Positions 32,205 through 34,675 of a DNA stretch of 34,675 bases are shown here, piece by piece; the stretch's first letter is position 1; the number at the start of each line of letters is the position of its first letter. The stretch lies in assembly GCF_015207735.1 (NCBI RefSeq), contig NZ_JADEWG010000069.1, positions 1-34,675 on the forward strand, in the 5' to 3' direction. Origin of the DNA: [Phormidium] sp. LEGE 05292. GTDB taxonomy: Bacteria; Cyanobacteriota; Cyanobacteriia; Cyanobacteriales; Aerosakkonemataceae. A program made the position numbers and the translations under genes. Under the pieces are notes generated by a model, which was not told where the DNA came from, ran no database searches, and saw nothing but the letters and a program-made list of their open reading frames with translations.

Positions 32205-32480
32205 ACTGCCTCCTGAAACAAAGACAGCCAGGGCATTATGAAGTCAATTTTCGTGAATCTCATTTTTAGCTCCATTTCCGCCCTCATTATTGCAAGTAAT
32301 TTGCAATAATCTGAAAACTCCGAATGTTGAAAGTATTTAATTGTCTAGGTTCTGGCGTTTTTCGTGAATCCCCCCAGGTTTTCGCTCCCGCTTCGATCCA
32401 CGAAATTTATCGTAAATCAAGATAAGTCTCTTGTCAATGCTTTGTATTTATGATATTGCTCTATGCTACAGCTTGACCAG
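32205..32480 (-). promoter_or_regulatory. Leader of CRISPR array 2
   Basis: It contains the same elements as leader 1 at the same distance from the first repeat: TTATTGC-N9-GCAATAA at 32287-32309 and ATTTAATTGTC from 32335, followed by TTTTTCGTGAATCCCCCCAG and TCTCTTGTCAATGCTTT-like sequence. The inverted repeat around CCCCCCAGG is less perfect here than in leader 1. The first 80 nt next to the repeat differ between the two leaders. It predicts that one Cas1-Cas2 machine inserts into both arrays. Confidence 0.83.
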
Positions 32481-32510
32481 CAAAATTTCCCCTCAAATAT
32501 TTTATTAGTT

Positions 32511-32603
32511 GTAAGCTGTTAAGCATTTAAATTTTTTGTTTGAAACCCTTGCAGCAAGAGGTTTAGGCTTCAAAACTCCAAATTTAAATGCGTATTAGCT
32601 TAC
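32511..32603. repeat. 93-bp long inverted-repeat element
   Basis: Three nested blocks pair: GTAAGCT (32511) with AGCTTAC (32597), GCATTTAAATTT (32523) with AAATTTAAATGC (32580), and TTTGAA (32539) with TTCAAA (32569). The blocks are separated by 4-5-nt unpaired spacers, and the loop itself contains the small hairpin CTTGC-A-GCAAG. It lies beyond the conserved part of leader 2 and is absent at the matching place of leader 1. It contains no ORF. It could be a MITE-like insertion, a structured RNA or a bidirectional terminator. Target-site duplications are not clear. Confidence 0.6.
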
Positions 32604-32664
32604 TGATAGTTAAATAGTCAATTCATTAAAGCTAATTTTTTTACATTTAACTGTTAACTCTTTT

Positions 32665-33045
32665 TCAATTATTGAAGTCTTGTACATGAAGCTTAATTAA
32701 TTCTTGTTCATCCAAATCTAATGTTTCTGCTATGCACAACAAATCAGCTAAAGATGGCTTTTCACCTCTTGTTATTGCTTCAATATTTTTCACTTTGCCC
32801 TCTAGCTGTTTATAATTATTCCGAACTATCTCAGCAATTGACATTTTAGGTGCTGATATTTCTAAGTTTCTAACTTTGCCAGTAAGTCTAAAGTAAATTA
32901 CATCTTCTTCAATTAGCTTCAGCGCTCTGGCTTTCATATTTGTTCCAGCTTCCACGCACAGCATTTTGAAGTCTTTGTGTAGTTCTTCTGGTGGGTCTAC
33001 CTTAAACGGTATTGCTTTAGGCTTTTTGGGTTCCTGTTGATTCAT
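32665..33045 (-). CDS. Small ribbon-helix-helix-like protein
   Basis: 126 residues from the ATG at 33045. The longer frame from 33372 is rejected because it would translate the upstream tandem repeats as Gly-Asn-Ala. After a basic N-terminus, IPFKVDPPEELHKDFKMLC and EAGTNMKARALKLIEEDV (about 12-50) have the strand-helix-helix pattern of Arc/ParG-type DNA-binding proteins. The C-terminal half has a second helical unit, PSLADLLCIAETLDLDEQEL, like a lambda-type helix-turn-helix. It is divergent from the methyltransferase gene and is a good candidate to bind the repeats at 33115-33159. Function not known. Confidence 0.6.
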   Translation of the reverse strand: MNQQEPKKPKAIPFKVDPPEELHKDFKMLCVEAGTNMKARALKLIEEDVIYFRLTGKVRNLEISAPKMSIAEIVRNNYKQLEGKVKNIEAITRGEKPSLADLLCIAETLDLDEQELIKLHVQDFNN

Positions 33046-33114
33046 GGTGAATTTGAGGAAGAAAAGTTTCTCCTTTTTTTCCAGTATCCACCGTAAATAG
33101 CGCTTATCTGATGT

Positions 33115-33159
33115 ATTACCCGCATTACCCGCATTACCCGCTTGACCCATAAGGGTAAT
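33115..33159. repeat. Three tandem 9-bp repeats with an adjoining inverted copy
   Basis: ATTACCCGC occurs three times without gap at 33115-33141, followed 11 nt later by GGGTAAT (33153-33159), the reverse complement of its first 7 nt. It lies in the 331-bp region between the divergent small DNA-binding-like gene and the methyltransferase gene, about 70 nt before the former's start. The arrangement fits an operator for cooperative binding, or short iterons. The rest of 33046-33376 shows nothing clear. Confidence 0.55.
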
Positions 33160-33376
33160 ATGCACTATCATGCTTGGCAGATAGGCGTAAAGCTCGCCAA
33201 GCAACTTTTTACGTTTAGCTATTGACGTATATACGAGATTGGCTGAGGGAAAGAACCAATAATCCAGACCTAAAAATCGACGATCTTTTAATCGAAAAAT
33301 CTGATTAAAACCAGCACTCGCAAGTAACAACCACCGTGCTGGTTCTCGTTCACTCTCAAGTAAGAGGTGCACAGCG

Positions 33377-34675
33377 ATGCTAGCAAGTTCGCCATCAACT
33401 CAAAACAAAAACCCCCCACCTTGGGCGACAGCACCAAAACCAGTACTGTCAGAAGATGCCCCCACAGCTGGCTACTTATGTGGAGGTGGCGGCATTTTCA
33501 GTGCAGGCTTCTGCATCGCTGGTATTCGTAGCATCTGGAATATAGACTGCGACCCCAACGACCCGAAACTCAGTCATGCCATTGCCCACATCTACGAGCA
33601 AAACTTCGGTCATCCCGTCCTTCGCCAAACTTTGCAGAAAGTAGTAGCAACCAACAAACTCACCCACCTACAACCACCGGATATCCTCGTCCTCACCCAA
33701 CCCTGCAAACACCTGTCGCGCAGCAATCCGAAAGCCAAAGAAACCAGCAGCGACACCAGCACTGCCACAGCTGCGGTTACAGCCCTAGAAACTTTCCTTT
33801 CGCCAGTATTCGTAGTCGAGAACGTACCCGAATACCAGCATTCCACCAGTTGGTCAATTATTAAATCGGCTCTGACTAAGTTGGGTTACAGCTACCAGAC
33901 TCAGATAGTCAACACTGCCGACTATGGCGTACCGCAAGAGCGTCATAGATTCATTGCTATTGCCATCAGAGGGAGTAGGGAACAAAATTTCTCCAATCCC
34001 CACCCCCTACTCCCGATTCCCTCCGTCGTTGGTTGGTACGAAGCCATCAGCGACCTGCTACCCACCTTAGAGGATATCGAACCGACTGCTACCCAACTAC
34101 AACGCATCACGACACTACCATCCCACCTGTTACAGCAACCGCTACTCATCGAACGAGTAGGAGCTTGGGGTAATCCGAAAGTGCGACTACCCGAAGAACC
34201 AAGCTGGACAATCCGCAAAAGCATTTGGATTGACCAACGGCACAACAGCCGAGCGAATGCCATCAACATCCGCCTCCCCGATGGTATTTGGAAAAACTTA
34301 GGCATTCGTGGTGCTGCCAGATTAATGACCCTGCCCGATTGGTTCACATTACCCGATGCCGCATGGATAGCAGGTTCAGCTTTGGGTAATGGAGTGCCTT
34401 GCTTGTTAGCAACTGCCATTGCTAATGCAGTTAAACCTTTACTCACTAAATCCAGCCAGGAGGAATCAACTCATGCCTCAGAGCAAATTTTCTTACCGAA
34501 AGAAGTAGAAGTGGCTCCTCTAATCTCAGAGCGCACTTCAAACAAAATAAAAAAACCAACCAATACATTAACCCAAAATCAAGCCAATGGGAGCATTACT
34601 ATGCCATCAACTACACAATTACAAGCAACGAATCTACTCCAAGACTTCTCCTTCACAGATTCGACAACCAACGAT
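33377..34675 (+). CDS. C5-cytosine DNA methyltransferase (3' end beyond window)
   Basis: Open from the ATG at 33377 to the window end (433 codons). Motif I is CGGGGIFSAGF (35-45), binding S-adenosylmethionine. Motif IV is LTQPCKHLSRSN (106-117) with catalytic Cys110. Motif VI is VVENVPEY (146-153), motif VIII is YGVPQERHRFIAIAI (183-197) and motif X is ALGNGVPCLLATAIANAV (335-352). The variable recognition region falls at about 215-310. After motif X, where most such enzymes end, at least 80 more residues follow, low in hydrophobics, so a longer C-terminal region or fused domain continues outside. The coding strand is C-rich, unlike the cas genes. No restriction partner is visible; it may be an orphan or act in epigenetic or anti-restriction roles. 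Confidence 0.9.
   Translation, partial: MLASSPSTQNKNPPPWATAPKPVLSEDAPTAGYLCGGGGIFSAGFCIAGIRSIWNIDCDPNDPKLSHAIAHIYEQNFGHPVLRQTLQKVVATNKLTHLQPPDILVLTQPCKHLSRSNPKAKETSSDTSTATAAVTALETFLSPVFVVENVPEYQHSTSWSIIKSALTKLGYSYQTQIVNTADYGVPQERHRFIAIAIRGSREQNFSNPHPLLPIPSVVGWYEAISDLLPTLEDIEPTATQLQRITTLPSHLLQQPLLIERVGAWGNPKVRLPEEPSWTIRKSIWIDQRHNSRANAINIRLPDGIWKNLGIRGAARLMTLPDWFTLPDAAWIAGSALGNGVPCLLATAIANAVKPLLTKSSQEESTHASEQIFLPKEVEVAPLISERTSNKIKKPTNTLTQNQANGSITMPSTTQLQATNLLQDFSFTDSTTND

Noticed and set aside
33046-33372. N-terminal extension of the ribbon-helix-helix-like protein to a start at 33372
   Set aside because: The added 109 residues translate the ATTACCCGC repeats as Gly-Asn-Ala and have no recognisable domain; MNQQEPKK at 33045 is a natural beginning.
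33476-34446. Minus-strand ORFs of 63, 78 and 167 codons
   Set aside because: They are shadows of the methyltransferase frame, which has all the expected motifs on the plus strand.

Overview
The window looks cyanobacterial. GCGATCGC (HIP1-type) octamers are scattered through it on an AT-rich background, and it carries a Uma2-family gene and a set of CRISPR-associated families typical of cyanobacteria: Csx19 (all1473-like), Csx10, the TIGR03986 RAMP and the TIGR03985 WYL-like protein. It is a large defence locus with ordinary housekeeping or accessory genes on the left and a DNA methyltransferase running off the right edge.

Layout. 1-4087: the tail of a Gly/Cys-rich protein, an ACT-domain protein overlapping a secreted phosphodiester-glycosidase-like protein, a strong terminator, a multi-pass membrane protein, a DUF5996-like protein and a CoA-binding-fold protein. 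4135-6119: CRISPR array 1 (27 identical 37-bp repeats, 26 spacers), read on the minus strand from a leader at 6120-6434. 6435-13236 (minus): a type I-B-like operon with a small orphan protein, then cas8, cas7 (DevR/Cst2-like), cas5, cas6, cas4, cas1 and cas2. 13237-13584: a non-coding region with strong hairpins and a lone degenerate CRISPR repeat on the plus strand. The 17 nt after this repeat match, with one mismatch, a site just upstream of the operon. 13585-14211: a Uma2-family gene. 14228-16877 (minus): cas3 split into two overlapping ORFs between its two RecA lobes, with the HD nuclease at the C-terminus. 16920-26471 (minus): a tightly overlapping type III-D operon, in transcription order a CARF/DUF1887 effector, cas10 (GGDD, no HD), a csm3-like gene, csx10, a double-Cas7 RAMP gene, csx19 and the TIGR03986 RAMP gene. 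26658-28076 (plus): a divergent WYL-like regulator. 28117-29705 (minus): the ring nuclease csx3 and a second cas6 with a C-terminal helix-turn-helix-like extension. 29922-32204: CRISPR array 2 (31 repeats, 30 spacers) with its leader at 32205-32480. 32511-32603: a long inverted-repeat element. 32665-33045 (minus): a ribbon-helix-helix-like small protein with upstream 9-bp direct repeats. 33377-34675 (plus): a C5-cytosine methyltransferase, open at the window end.

How it works together. A single adaptation module (cas4-cas1-cas2) probably serves both arrays: the two leaders share blocks at identical distances from the first repeat, and the two repeats share the same processing stem and 5' handle. 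Array 1 adjoins the I-B operon and array 2 adjoins the III-D-side cas6, so each Cas6 may prefer one array. Cas10 has a GGDD site, so the III-D complex probably makes cyclic oligoadenylate, which the CARF protein would sense and Csx3 would degrade. cas3 of the I-B system sits directly behind the III-D operon and away from the Cascade genes, so its expression may be tied to type III.

Two observations stand out. First, the lone repeat at 13480-13501 and its near-match at 13377-13393 look like a crRNA-like autoregulator of the cas8 operon (CreR-type). Second, two separate pairs of adjacent spacers in array 1 share exactly 12 nt at the repeat-proximal end, and in both pairs the leader-proximal spacer is the longer one. 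This is the footprint expected if the integrase cut 12 nt past the repeat. All family assignments are from reading the sequence; no database search was run.
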